From Nannocystis sp. RBIL2 (GTDB taxonomy: Bacteria > Myxococcota_A > Polyangia > Nannocystales > Nannocystaceae), in assembly GCF_026626745.1 (NCBI RefSeq), contig NZ_JAPNJW010000002.1:2256151-2320150 (forward strand): a stretch of 64,000 nt of DNA. Reading direction: 5' to 3'. The notes below the pieces were generated by a model. The model did no database searches. It was not told the origin of the DNA and worked only from the letters and a program-made list of their open reading frames with translations. Below are positions 40,430 through 48,815 of the stretch, in pieces. A program made the position numbers and the translations under genes. Numbering within the stretch: position 1 is the first letter of the stretch; each line of letters starts with the position of its first letter.

Positions 40430-43296
40430 GCCGGGTTCTCCTGCTTCGGGGTGCCGGGGCCGACGGCGTCGCACCAGGGCGCCGCGTCGGTGTTGTCGTT
40501 GAGGGCGGGGTTCGAGACGCCGGGGTCGAGCTGGGTGGCGATGTCCTCGCCCTGGCTGGTGGCCCACTGCACCGCGTCGAGCACGAGGTCGCCGACCGCC
40601 AGGGAGATGGCGCCGGCCGAGTTGGCGAGCGAGAAGCCGAACGCGGCGTCGACCGCGGGCAGGCCGCCGTTGACCGCGGGGTCGGTCTTGCGGGCCACGA
40701 GCGCGCGCGAGCCGGCGGCCACTGCGATGCAGTCGGTGCCGCCGAAGGCCTTCGCGTTCGTCAGCTCGGTCGGCGTCGGCGCGAACTTCGACAGCGCCTT
40801 GACGTTGTTGAGGTCGACGTCGGCGTTGACCAGCACCTCGAACCACTCGCGGTCGGTCTCGGTGCCGGAGGGGTTGGCGAGGAACTCGGTGATCACGAGG
40901 TCGCCGGCGCCCGGCGAGTGCTTCTCGCGCATGGCCCCGAGGTCGGCGTCGAAGCACGGGTCGACGAAGCCGCCGCCGCAGGCGACGTTCTGCGCCCCGG
41001 GGCTGCCCTTGTCGCTCGCGTTGTACAGCGCGGCGGCGGTGCAGAAGTTGGCCGGGTCGTCGTTGACCGCGACGTCGAGCGCGCCCGGGGTGATGGCCGC
41101 GAGCGAGAGCTGGGTCGACGCGCCGTCGCTGGTCGTCGCGTAGGCGACGTGGTCGAGCTCGACCCCGCCGTGGCCGACGAACAGGCCGCCGTTGGAGTTG
41201 CCGAGGCTCAACTTGGTGACGAAGCGCGGCGCCGGCAGGCCGCCGTTGACCGCCGCGTCGGCGGAGCGGGCGATCAGCACCGAGTCGCCGGCCTTGACCT
41301 CGAGGCAGTCGCCGGCGACCGGGACGAAGTCGCCGACGGTGTACGGGTCCCACACCTTGCCGAGCTCGAGGCCGTTGAGGTCGAAGTCGGCGTCGGCCAG
41401 CAGCTCGAACCACTCGCCCTCGGTGTCGCCGACGAGCTTGGGGTTGGCCATCCACTCGGTGATGAGCAGCTCGCCGGCCTGCGGGGGGTCGATGTCCCGC
41501 GCGGTCTGGGTGTCGGGGTCGGTGCACTGGCCGGTCGGCGGCGGGCCGTCGCACACCGAGTTGTCGGCGCCGGGGGTGCCGAGGTCGGTGTTGAACGGGG
41601 CGTACGGGACGGCCGCGTCGCAGCGGGCCTCGGCCGGGTCGTTGAGCGTCGGGTCGAGCGACTGCGTGAACGCGTCGATCACCGCGGGGTCGACCTGGCG
41701 CGCGACGCCGTCCTTCGGCGTGTCGTACGGCATGTGGTCGAGCTCGACGCCGCCGACGCCGAGCCACAGGGTGCCGGCGGAGTTGGCCAGCTGCAGGCTG
41801 CTGTAGGTGGCGGCGGGGCTCAGCATGTCGCCGGTGGCGCCGCTGCGGGCCAGCAGGACCAGGCCGGGGCCGACCTGCAGGCACTGCTCGCCGGGGAAGG
41901 TGAAGCTGATCGACTCGGCCGACTTGCCGAGCTGCAGGCCGTTGAGGTCGAAGCTGACGGGGGTGAAGAACTCGATCCACTCGCCCCCCGGCTCGCCGAT
42001 ACCGGTCGACGCGTTGGCGTGGACCTCGGTGATGAAGATGTCCCCGGGGACAGGTGCGAGCGCCTCGCGGACGGTGCCGCCGTCGTCGCACGGGTTCTTG
42101 AGGCAGACCGGGTTGGCCACGCCGGGGGTGCCGAGGTCGCCCTCGGCGAACGCCTCGTAGGCCAGGCACAGGTTGGCCGGGTCGTCGTTGCCGGCGACCG
42201 TGGTCGCCCCGGGGTCGAGGCTCCAGGCGACGCCGTCCTTGGGCTTGGGGTAGTGCAGCTCGTCGAGGATCTGCCCGCCGTAGGCGATGAACACCCCGGG
42301 GCTCGGGTTCGAGTCGCTGGGGCTGTCGCTGAGCGTCAGCTTCATGACGACGTCGGTCTCGGCCCACTGCTTCTGCGAGAACAGCACGGTGTCGCCGGTG
42401 CCGACCTTGAAGCACTCGGGCTGCTGCAGCACCTGCGCGCTCTCGGGGTCGGAGGCGAACTTGGTGGTGTTGTTGCCGTACTGCAGGCAGTTGAGGTCGA
42501 ACTCGCCGCCCGTCACCTGCAGCTCGAACCACTCGCCCACGGTCATGGTGGTCAGGCCGGCGTTGGCCATGACCTCGCTGATCACGAGCTGGCCCGCCTG
42601 CGGCCCGACGGCGTCGCGCAGGACGCCGCCGTCGTAGCACTGGCCGCACGACTCGGGGGCGGCCAGGGGGCAGGCGGCGTTGGGCTGGCGCGGCGAGCCG
42701 TACTCGGTGGTGAAGTAGGGCTCGCCGTCGGTCGGCGCGGTGCACCACGTGGCGAGGTCGTCGTTGGCGGTCGCGTCCGGCGTGACCTGGCCGTCGAGGG
42801 TGGTGCTGACGCCGTCCTTGATCCGGGTCGCGTCGTAGAGGACCTCGTCGACGACGACGTTGCCGCAGCGCACGGTCAGCATGCCCGAGGTGTTGGACAT
42901 CGAGCCGAGGTCGGTGCCGTAGCCGTAGTCGATGTACTCCGGGCGGGTCTCGTCGGTGACCGCGCCGAAGGTCATGTAGGCGCCGGGCGGGACCTCGACG
43001 GAGTCCTGGATCAGGTGGCCCTTGGAGTCGGTGCCGTCGGCCTTGCTGTAGACGAGGCCGACGCCCACCAGGCTGACGGGCGCGCTGCCGGGGTTATGGA
43101 CCTCGATCCACTCGATGCCGTCGGCGTCGCTGCCCTTGGGGTCGGGCATGTACTCGGTGATCACCAGCTCGCCGCCGCGCAGGGCCGCCACGCAGCTGCC
43201 GGCGTCGGTGTCGCTGGTGGCGTTGCTGTCGCCGCAGCCCACGGACGGGGCGATCGAGGCGACGAGGGCGAGGCGGGCGAGCGTGCGGCGGTTCAT
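40420..43296 (-). CDS. Lipoprotein with five lamin-tail domains
   Basis: The 958-residue protein has a lipoprotein signal, IAPSVGC (Cys 21), and five lamin-tail domain (LTD) repeats. Each begins like ELVITEYMPDPKG and continues to EWIEVHN or EWFEL...FDLNGLQLG, and each is separated by a Cys-bearing loop of the form GTPGxxNxxC. LTD modules in bacteria are typically linked to secreted nucleases and may bind DNA or proteins. The gene overlaps the downstream nuclease gene by 10 bp and follows a second LTD/nuclease pair by 30 bp. It probably holds substrate DNA near the nuclease. A perfect palindromic repeat (42039-42052) codes PGDIF at the start of the third domain. Confidence 0.88.
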   Translation of the reverse strand: MNRRTLARLALVASIAPSVGCGDSNATSDTDAGSCVAALRGGELVITEYMPDPKGSDADGIEWIEVHNPGSAPVSLVGVGLVYSKADGTDSKGHLIQDSVEVPPGAYMTFGAVTDETRPEYIDYGYGTDLGSMSNTSGMLTVRCGNVVVDEVLYDATRIKDGVSTTLDGQVTPDATANDDLATWCTAPTDGEPYFTTEYGSPRQPNAACPLAAPESCGQCYDGGVLRDAVGPQAGQLVISEVMANAGLTTMTVGEWFELQVTGGEFDLNCLQYGNNTTKFASDPESAQVLQQPECFKVGTGDTVLFSQKQWAETDVVMKLTLSDSPSDSNPSPGVFIAYGGQILDELHYPKPKDGVAWSLDPGATTVAGNDDPANLCLAYEAFAEGDLGTPGVANPVCLKNPCDDGGTVREALAPVPGDIFITEVHANASTGIGEPGGEWIEFFTPVSFDLNGLQLGKSAESISFTFPGEQCLQVGPGLVLLARSGATGDMLSPAATYSSLQLANSAGTLWLGVGGVELDHMPYDTPKDGVARQVDPAVIDAFTQSLDPTLNDPAEARCDAAVPYAPFNTDLGTPGADNSVCDGPPPTGQCTDPDTQTARDIDPPQAGELLITEWMANPKLVGDTEGEWFELLADADFDLNGLELGKVWDPYTVGDFVPVAGDCLEVKAGDSVLIARSADAAVNGGLPAPRFVTKLSLGNSNGGLFVGHGGVELDHVAYATTSDGASTQLSLAAITPGALDVAVNDDPANFCTAAALYNASDKGSPGAQNVACGGGFVDPCFDADLGAMREKHSPGAGDLVITEFLANPSGTETDREWFEVLVNADVDLNNVKALSKFAPTPTELTNAKAFGGTDCIAVAAGSRALVARKTDPAVNGGLPAVDAAFGFSLANSAGAISLAVGDLVLDAVQWATSQGEDIATQLDPGVSNPALNDNTDAAPWCDAVGPGTPKQENPACP
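42039..42052. repeat. Perfect TGTCC-CCGG-GGACA unit inside the LTD gene
   Basis: The unit is a 14-bp perfect palindrome, the same loop as in the pseudokinase gene. On the coding strand it gives PVPGDIF, at the first strand of LTD repeat 3, where other repeats have different residues. Confidence 0.85.
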
Positions 43297-43326
43297 GGTC
43301 GGATCTCGGTCTCGCCCGGGCGGGCG

Positions 43327-44577
43327 TCAGTCGGCGGCGCCGGGCGGCGCGAGGTTGTCCTCGCGCTCGGCGGCGTCGTTCTCTCGCGGTTCGGCCGGCG
43401 CGTCGCCGGCGTCGGCCGCGGCGGGCTTGAGCGTGTCTTCAGGGCCAGGTTCTTTCGCACCTGGCTCTTGGGTCGTGTCCTTCGGGACATCCGCTGCGTC
43501 GGGCTCGGCGGCCGGCGCCAGCACCTCGTGCTGGATCTGCCCCGGCACCGTGACGACGATCTGCAGCTCGTCCTGCTTCTTGTACTTGTTGAAGTACTTG
43601 GTGAGGACGCCGCGGGCGACCACGAACTCGCCGCGGGCCTCGAGCGCGCCGGAGCGGGCCAGGACGTCCTTGTCGAAGAAGATCAGCGGCAGGCTGCCGG
43701 TGCGGCGGCGGCTGAGCAGGACCTTGGTCGGGCCGGCGGTCTCGCGGATGTCGCCGATGGCGCCGAGGATCACGACCTCGCGGCCGACCTTGCCCTGCAG
43801 GCGGTCGATCGCGTCCCAGTGGGTGAGGACGATCCAGTTGGGGTGGTCGGCGGCCTGCAGCTCGAACGCCTGGATGAAGTCGCCGCGGCGGTTCCACCAC
43901 TCGAGGCGGCGGTCGTAGTCGGTGTAGTGCTGCTTGCTCGGGTCCCAGATCCCGCGCTTGGCCGCGCGGGCCTCCTCCTGGGCGGCCACGAACTCCTTGT
44001 GGAAGCGGCGCGAGTAGCCGTACTTGCTGAAGTACGGGCTCATGCCGGCGCGCACGCACTCGACGTTGTAGTTGTAGGTCTTGCCGTCCTTCTCGACGAA
44101 CACGTACGCGAGGTAACGGTTGTAGAAGTCGCGGATCTCCTTGGGGTGATCGCGCTCGAGCCGGACGGTGCGCACGCCCTTGAAGAAGGCCTCGGCGAAC
44201 TTCTTGGCCTCCTCGCCCATGGGCGTCGGGATCTTGACCGGGCTCTTCGTCTTGGCCTGGGCCTCGGCGAGGTAGCGCTCCCAGCCCTTGTCGAACTCCA
44301 TGTACTCGGACTTGCGCTTGAAGGTCTCCTCGGTGTCGAGGCCGAGCAGGCGCATGCTGGCGTCGAGGCCGGCGACGCGGATGGTGTCGCCGTCGGTGAC
44401 CTTCATCAGCGGGAACTCGCCGATGACCAGCGCCGCGTCGTTGCCCTTGGACAGGCTGGCGGCGACGGTGGTGCGGTCGAACCGGTGGACCACCGGGTTG
44501 CAGGCCCACAGCGCCGCGGCGGCGGCCGCGAGGGCGAGCCAGCGGGCCTGTACGAAGGGCCATGTCTTCAGGGACAT
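43327..44577 (-). CDS. Long thermonuclease-family lipoprotein
   Basis: The 416-residue protein has signal AAALWAC (Cys 26) and an SNase domain with an insertion: VTDGDTI (Asp 62), MRLLGLDTEE (Arg 76, Asp 81, Thr 82, Glu 84) and NRYLAYVFVE (Arg 154). All catalytic residues are kept. Residues 225-345 form a second, OB-like domain (VVILGAIGDIRE, FVVARGVLTKYFNKYKKQDELQI), and the tail is acidic and Pro/Ala-rich. It is coupled to the upstream LTD lipoprotein by a 10-bp overlap, just like the other pair. Its start codon lies within a palindromic repeat (44549-44576), and four tandem repeat units code part of the tail. Confidence 0.88.
   Translation of the reverse strand: MSLKTWPFVQARWLALAAAAAALWACNPVVHRFDRTTVAASLSKGNDAALVIGEFPLMKVTDGDTIRVAGLDASMRLLGLDTEETFKRKSEYMEFDKGWERYLAEAQAKTKSPVKIPTPMGEEAKKFAEAFFKGVRTVRLERDHPKEIRDFYNRYLAYVFVEKDGKTYNYNVECVRAGMSPYFSKYGYSRRFHKEFVAAQEEARAAKRGIWDPSKQHYTDYDRRLEWWNRRGDFIQAFELQAADHPNWIVLTHWDAIDRLQGKVGREVVILGAIGDIRETAGPTKVLLSRRRTGSLPLIFFDKDVLARSGALEARGEFVVARGVLTKYFNKYKKQDELQIVVTVPGQIQHEVLAPAAEPDAADVPKDTTQEPGAKEPGPEDTLKPAAADAGDAPAEPRENDAAEREDNLAPPGAAD
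43434..43489. repeat. Four tandem 14-bp units in the tail of the long nuclease
   Basis: Units start at 43434, 43448, 43462 and 43476, in exact 14-bp register. The last is perfect, with a UUCG-type loop closed by C-G (TGTCC-TTCG-GGACA). The first is TGTCT-TCAG-GGCCA and the middle two are decayed. They code a Pro/Glu/Thr-rich tail. Confidence 0.75.
44549..44577. repeat. Two abutting units covering a start codon
   Basis: TGTAC-GAAG-GGCCA (44549-44562) abuts TGTCT-TCAG-GGACA (44563-44576). The second contains two bases of the long nuclease's ATG and sits 10 bp inside the end of the upstream LTD gene, so the hairpin covers the coupled stop/start. Confidence 0.7.
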
Positions 44578-45191
44578 GCCGGATTGGCCTCCCCCGGGGT
44601 GCCGAACACGCCGATGCCGGTCGACGTGGTGAAGTCGTCGACGCACCACTTGGCGCCCTCGTCGTTGTCGGCGGCGCTCGGCTCGCCCGGCCAGAAGGTC
44701 GTGCCCATCTCGGTCAGGTTGCGCAGGACGACGCGGTCGATCAGCCGGCCGCAGGCCTGCACGTCGACGAGGCCGCCCTTCGGCAGGTCGCGCGGGTTTT
44801 CCGGGTTCGAGGGGCTGTACCAGTCGACCAGGTAGCTGTAGTCGAGGTAGGCCGCGCGCTCCGGATCGTCGCTGCCGAGCACCACGTAGTCCCCGGGCTC
44901 GACCACGAGGCCCTCGTCGCGGACGATGAAGGCGCCGCCCGGCTTGCCGTCGTTGCGGGTGAACGCGATCCGCAGGCCCGCGAGCGCGATCGGCTCCTCG
45001 GAGGCGTTGTAGAGCTCGATCCACTGGCGGTACGAGCCGCCCTGGTTCTCGCGGAACTCCGTCAGGACCAGAGCGCCGGGCTGTATCTCGGGACAGCCCG
45101 TGTCGAGCGGCGGCCGCACGCACGCGAACATGGCCGCCAACACCGACGGCGCCGCCAGGCGCAACAGACTGTCTTTACGGCCCGAGAACAC
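44568..45191 (-). CDS. Lipoprotein with one lamin-tail domain
   Basis: This 207-residue protein has signal VLAAMFAC (Cys 24) followed by a single LTD: ALVLTEFRENQGG, RQWIELYNASEEPIALAGLRI, and a late GEPSAADNDEGAKWC and GTPGEANPACP. It ends with the same Cys-linked GTPG..N..C motif as the five-domain protein. It is the first gene of the five-gene minus-strand run and is coupled by a 10-bp overlap to the long nuclease. The pairing of LTD and SNase twice in a row suggests a functional complex on the cell surface. Confidence 0.88.
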   Translation of the reverse strand: MFSGRKDSLLRLAAPSVLAAMFACVRPPLDTGCPEIQPGALVLTEFRENQGGSYRQWIELYNASEEPIALAGLRIAFTRNDGKPGGAFIVRDEGLVVEPGDYVVLGSDDPERAAYLDYSYLVDWYSPSNPENPRDLPKGGLVDVQACGRLIDRVVLRNLTEMGTTFWPGEPSAADNDEGAKWCVDDFTTSTGIGVFGTPGEANPACP

Positions 45192-45751
45192 GGCTCTCGG
45201 GAAGTCATCCTACACGCGGCCCGCCGGCGCCGGGCCGAGGCTCCAGGAGAAAAATCGGAGACGATGTGGCGACATTCTCTCGCCACGCGGGTGACGCGGA
45301 CGCCGATGTCGCGGCCGTAACGATCTGGGGAGCGCGTTGAAATTTCACATACAAACTTGTGAGTGCAGGGTCTGCGCCGGCCGCGATTTGAACGTTCGTT
45401 CAGTGCAGCCGCGAAGGCCGCGGGGGGGCGGAGATCGGCCCCGGAAGCCGACTTACGCGATCCGCGGCGATGTGCTGCGATTGTTGGGGGCTGTCCCGAG
45501 GACCAGGTGCTCCCCGAAGACCCCAGGCGTTCGTATCAGCGTGTGATCGCCGTTACGCAGGGCCTCGCGAGCGCAGCGGAGTTCGGGTCCCGCGCCGCTT
45601 CGGAGGCGTCTCCGTGCAGAGGCCCGCGAGGCGAAGCGCTGGCGCAAGCGACGTTTGCGACGGCATTCGCAGGTGCCGACGGCCCGGCGAATGCCCCGAG
45701 CGCGGCTTGGGTGCCGTGGCCGGCGAGGCGCGGGCCGGATGACCCGCGGCC
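45192..45751. other. 560-bp gap upstream of the nuclease operon
   Basis: No gene is convincing. It holds an A+T-rich patch (45337-45365) that is a candidate promoter and operator for the five-gene run, and a repeat unit TGTCC-CGAG-GACCA at 45493-45506. A further unit, TGTAT-CTCG-GGACA (45082-45095), lies just inside the first gene and codes the segment after its lipid-attached Cys. Confidence 0.5.
45337..45365 (-). promoter_or_regulatory. Candidate promoter/operator of the LTD-nuclease operon
   Basis: An A+T-rich island, unusual in this DNA, contains the inverted repeat TCACA-N8-TGTGA (45345-45362). It is about 150 bp upstream of the first gene of the operon. No clear -35/-10 pair can be assigned. 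Confidence 0.3.
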
Positions 45752-46342
45752 CTAGGCTCTGCGGGGCGGCAGCGGCGGGAACAGCGAGGTGCGGGCCTGA
45801 TAGCAGGTGAAGCAGGCCGGCGCGTAGCTCTCGGCCCCGCCGAGCTGGATCTGCTCGCCCTCGGTGACCGCCTCGCCGCCGCCGTGGCGGAGGTTGAAGA
45901 TCGCCTTGCGGTTGCAGAACTGGCAGGTGACCTTCACTTCTTCGATGGAGTCGGCCAGCTCGAGCAGGCGCCGCGAGCCCTCGAACAGCTCGGTGCGGAA
46001 GTCGGTGCGCAGGCCGTAGCAGATGACCGGGGGGCCGCCCTGGGTCAGCACGCGCAGCTGCTCGATGAGCCGCGCCGACAGGAACTGGGCCTCGTCGACG
46101 AGGACGCAGTCGACGCCGACGAACTGCGCGGGGTCGAGGACGCTGTCCCGGTCGAGCAGGAGGTCGGCCTCGGCGTGCAGGCCGGCGCGGGAGGCGATCG
46201 CGCCGGCGCCGAAGCGGTCGTCGATCCGCGGCTTCAAGAGGAGCACCCGCTTGCCCTGGCTGCGGTAGTTGTGGGCCACCGCCAGCAAGTTCAGGGTCTT
46301 GGCGCTGTCCATGGTGCCGTGACGGAAGTAGAGCTTGGCCAT
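45752..46342 (-). CDS. tdk: Thymidine kinase
   Basis: The 196-residue protein is a type II thymidine kinase. The P-loop is GTMDSAKTLNLL (the usual G-x-M-x-S-x-K-T/S), Walker B is VDEAQFLS, and the lasso region is GLRTDFRTELFEGSRRLLELAD (core YGLRTDF). Two zinc-binding Cys pairs, CQFCNRKA and CFTCYQ, match the family. It phosphorylates thymidine or deoxyuridine for salvage into dTTP. It is divergent from a CNT nucleoside transporter gene (129 bp between starts) and upstream of the nuclease operon, giving a consistent nucleoside-salvage theme. Confidence 0.95.
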   Translation of the reverse strand: MAKLYFRHGTMDSAKTLNLLAVAHNYRSQGKRVLLLKPRIDDRFGAGAIASRAGLHAEADLLLDRDSVLDPAQFVGVDCVLVDEAQFLSARLIEQLRVLTQGGPPVICYGLRTDFRTELFEGSRRLLELADSIEEVKVTCQFCNRKAIFNLRHGGGEAVTEGEQIQLGGAESYAPACFTCYQARTSLFPPLPPRRA

Positions 46343-46471
46343 GCGGGCGCCGGGATGGTGCCTCGCGGAGCCGCGGCCTGTAAAGCCGCCGCGGCCGGCG
46401 ATCGCGGCGCCCCGCGAAATGTCGGTACCACCCTCCACGCGCCTGGGGCGGGCTGCTAAAGTGCGCGGCGG

Positions 46472-47698
46472 ATGCCCCTCCAGCTCATCAGCGTCGTCGG
46501 CTTCGTCGTCCTGCTCGGCGTCGGCTACGCCCTCAGCCGCGATCGCAAGGCGGTGTCGCTGCGGGTGGTGCTGTGGGGCGTGGTGCTGCAGTGGATCATC
46601 GGCCTCCTGCTGCTCAAGCTGCCGCAGGGGGGCGAGGGCCTGGCCCACGCGGCCAAGGCGGTGCAGGCGGTGCTCGACCACGCGTTCGTCGGCTCGGGCT
46701 TCCTGTTCGGCCCGCTCGGACAGCCCGGTGGCGGCGCCACCGGCATCGGCATGATCTTCGCGTTCCAGGTGCTGCCGACGATCGTGTTCGTGGCGGCGCT
46801 GTTCGCCGTGCTCTACTACCTCGGGGTGATGCAATTGATCGTCCGCGTGCTGGCGCGGGCGATGGTCCACGTGTTCGGCGCCAGCGGGGCCGAGTCGCTG
46901 TGCATCGCCGCCAGCATCTTCATGGGCCAGACCGAGGCGCCGCTGACGATCCGGCCGTTCCTCAGCAAGCTGACCGAGTCGGAGCTGTTCACGGTGATCG
47001 TCGCCGGCATGGCGTCGGTGTCGGGGGCGATCCTCGGCGCCTACGTGCTGTTCGGCGGGGTGAGGATCGAGCACCTCCTCACCGCGATGGCGATGACCGC
47101 GCCGATCTCGCTGGTGTTCGCCAAGCTGGTGGTGCCCGAGACCGGCACGCCCGAGACCGCGGGGATGGTCCGCGACGCGCCGGTCGAGAACAACCGCAAC
47201 ATCCTCGAGGCCGCCGCCAGCGGCACGAGCGACGGCCTGCGCCTGGCCGCCAACGTCGGCGCGATGCTGATCTCGTTCGTCGCCCTGGTGTCGCTGCTCA
47301 ACGCGATCGTCGGCCTCGTCCCGCTGTTCGGCGCGCCGCTGTCGATCGAGCGCGTCCTCGGCTGGGGCTTCGCGCCGATCGCCGCGCTGATGGGCATCCC
47401 GTGGGCCGAGGCGACCACCGTCGGCGGGGTGCTCGGCACGCGCATGGCGGTCAACGAGATCGTCGCGTTCCAGCAGCTCCACGCGGCCGCCGGCGGCCTC
47501 GACCCGCGCACCGTGGCGATCGCGACCTTCGCCGTGTGCGGGTTCGCCAACCTGTCGAGCATCGGCATCCAGATCGGCGGGCTCGGGGCGCTGGTGCCGG
47601 AGCGCAAGCCGGACATCGCCCGCCTCGGCCTGCTGGCGCTGGTCGCCGCCACGCTCGCCAACTTCTCCACCGCCTGCGTCGCGGGCGCGCTGCTCTGA
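46472..47698 (+). CDS. Concentrative nucleoside transporter (NupC/CNT family)
   Basis: The 408-residue membrane protein has about ten hydrophobic segments. Its family motifs include GASGAESLCIAASIFMGQTEAPLTIRP (core IFMGQTEAPL), the selectivity helix SVSGAILGAYV, GIPWAEATTVGGVLGTRMAVNE and CGFANLSSIGIQIGGLG. CNT proteins import nucleosides with sodium or protons. It diverges from the thymidine kinase gene, which would trap the imported thymidine. No periplasmic partner is needed for this family; nucleosides would come from outside, possibly from DNA cut by the nearby nucleases. Confidence 0.93.
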   Translation: MPLQLISVVGFVVLLGVGYALSRDRKAVSLRVVLWGVVLQWIIGLLLLKLPQGGEGLAHAAKAVQAVLDHAFVGSGFLFGPLGQPGGGATGIGMIFAFQVLPTIVFVAALFAVLYYLGVMQLIVRVLARAMVHVFGASGAESLCIAASIFMGQTEAPLTIRPFLSKLTESELFTVIVAGMASVSGAILGAYVLFGGVRIEHLLTAMAMTAPISLVFAKLVVPETGTPETAGMVRDAPVENNRNILEAAASGTSDGLRLAANVGAMLISFVALVSLLNAIVGLVPLFGAPLSIERVLGWGFAPIAALMGIPWAEATTVGGVLGTRMAVNEIVAFQQLHAAAGGLDPRTVAIATFAVCGFANLSSIGIQIGGLGALVPERKPDIARLGLLALVAATLANFSTACVAGALL

Positions 47699-47741
47699 GC
47701 CCCGCGATTCGAGCTGGTTTTCAGGTCAGGAACCAAAAGAC

Positions 47742-48713
47742 ATGTCCACCGAACTGGTACCGATCCTCGACATCCGCCGCTTCGACCGCTCGGACGACCC
47801 GCGCGAGCGGGCCGGGTTCGTCCGCGAGCTCAACCACGCCTACCGCGAGATCGGGTTCGTCGCGGTGTCCCACCACGGCATCCCCGACGCGGTCATCGCC
47901 GACGCGTACCGCGTGATCAAGGCGTTCTTCGAGCTGCCGCCGGAGCAGAAGCTGGCCTACCGGGTCGGCAAGGGCGGCGCCCGCGGCTACACCCCGTTCG
48001 GGGTCGAGCACGCCAAGGACAGCCCGGCGGTCGACCTCAAGGAGTTCTGGCACGTCGGCCGCGAGCACGTGCCCGGCGCGGCGTGGACGACCCACTACCC
48101 GCCCAACATCTGGCCGACCGAGATCCCCGGCTTCCGCGAGGCGACCTGGGCGCTCTACCAGCAGCTCGAGGCGCTCGGCGACCGGGTCCTCCGCGCGGTC
48201 GCCCTCGGCCTCGACCTCGACGAGCGCTACTTCGAGGACAAGACCGACCACGGCAACTCGATCCTGCGCCCGATCCACTACCCGCCGCTCGCGCCCGGCC
48301 GCGGCGACCCCGGCAGCGTCCGCTCCGGCCAGCACGAGGACATCAACCTCATCACCCTGCTCATCGGCTCCGGCGAGCCCGGCCTCGAGGTGCTGAGCCG
48401 CGCCGGCCAGTGGGTGCCGGTGACGACGATCCCCGAGGCGATCGTGGTCAACGTCGGCGACATGCTGCAGCGCCTCACCAACGACGTGCTGCGCTCGACC
48501 ACCCACCGCGTGGTCAACCCGCCTTCGCCCTACGCCGAGGTGCCGCGCTACTCGATCCCGTTCTTCCTCCACCCCAACTCGGAGTTCTCGATCGAGTCGC
48601 TGGCGTCGTGCGTCACGCCCGACAACCCGAACCACTACCCCGAGCCGATCACCGCCGATCAGTACCTGACGCAGCGGCTGATCGAGATCGGGCTGCTGCC
48701 GTCGCAGAAGTGA
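47742..48713 (+). CDS. Isopenicillin N synthase-like 2-oxoglutarate/Fe(II) dioxygenase
   Basis: A 323-residue member of the DIOX_N/2OG-FeII_Oxy family. The N-terminal half has PILDIRRFDRSDDP and YREIGFVAVSHHGIP. The jelly roll has the iron triad in QHEDINLITLLIG (H-x-D) and STTHRVVNPP (distal His), with RYSIPFFLHPN supplying the R-x-S that binds the 2-oxoglutarate carboxylate. Substrates range from peptides to plant-type small molecules; none is indicated here. The start codon (47742) lies in an ACATGTCC motif of the dispersed repeat. A four-unit repeat array follows the stop. Confidence 0.9.
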   Translation: MSTELVPILDIRRFDRSDDPRERAGFVRELNHAYREIGFVAVSHHGIPDAVIADAYRVIKAFFELPPEQKLAYRVGKGGARGYTPFGVEHAKDSPAVDLKEFWHVGREHVPGAAWTTHYPPNIWPTEIPGFREATWALYQQLEALGDRVLRAVALGLDLDERYFEDKTDHGNSILRPIHYPPLAPGRGDPGSVRSGQHEDINLITLLIGSGEPGLEVLSRAGQWVPVTTIPEAIVVNVGDMLQRLTNDVLRSTTHRVVNPPSPYAEVPRYSIPFFLHPNSEFSIESLASCVTPDNPNHYPEPITADQYLTQRLIEIGLLPSQK

Positions 48714-48731
48714 GGCCTGGCGCCGGGGACA

Positions 48732-48787
48732 TGTCCGATGGGGCATGTCTCGCGCGACATGACGCCCGGGACATGTCCGATGGGGCA
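48732..48787. repeat. Four tandem 14-bp palindromic units between convergent genes
   Basis: Units start at 48732, 48746, 48760 and 48774, exactly 14 bp apart with no spacer. The first and last are identical (TGTCCGATGGGGCA); the second is TGTCT-CGCG-CGACA and the third TGACG-CCCG-GGACA. Each can fold on itself, and neighbouring GGACA/TGTCC halves can also pair. The array fills the gap between the oxygenase stop (48713) and the LysR stop (48816). Confidence 0.85.
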
Positions 48788-48815
48788 GCTTCTGGGCGTC
48801 GCCGCGTCGTGGGGC

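Noticed and set aside
45337..45546. Possible small Cys-containing protein starting MKFHIQTCECRVC
   Set aside because: No ribosome site, no recognisable fold, and Arg/Pro-rich after residue 25 as in random G+C-rich frames; the DNA is better read as upstream control region.
48732..48787. CRISPR array
   Set aside because: Units are 14 bp with no spacers and there are no cas genes; CRISPR repeats are longer and separated by unique spacers.
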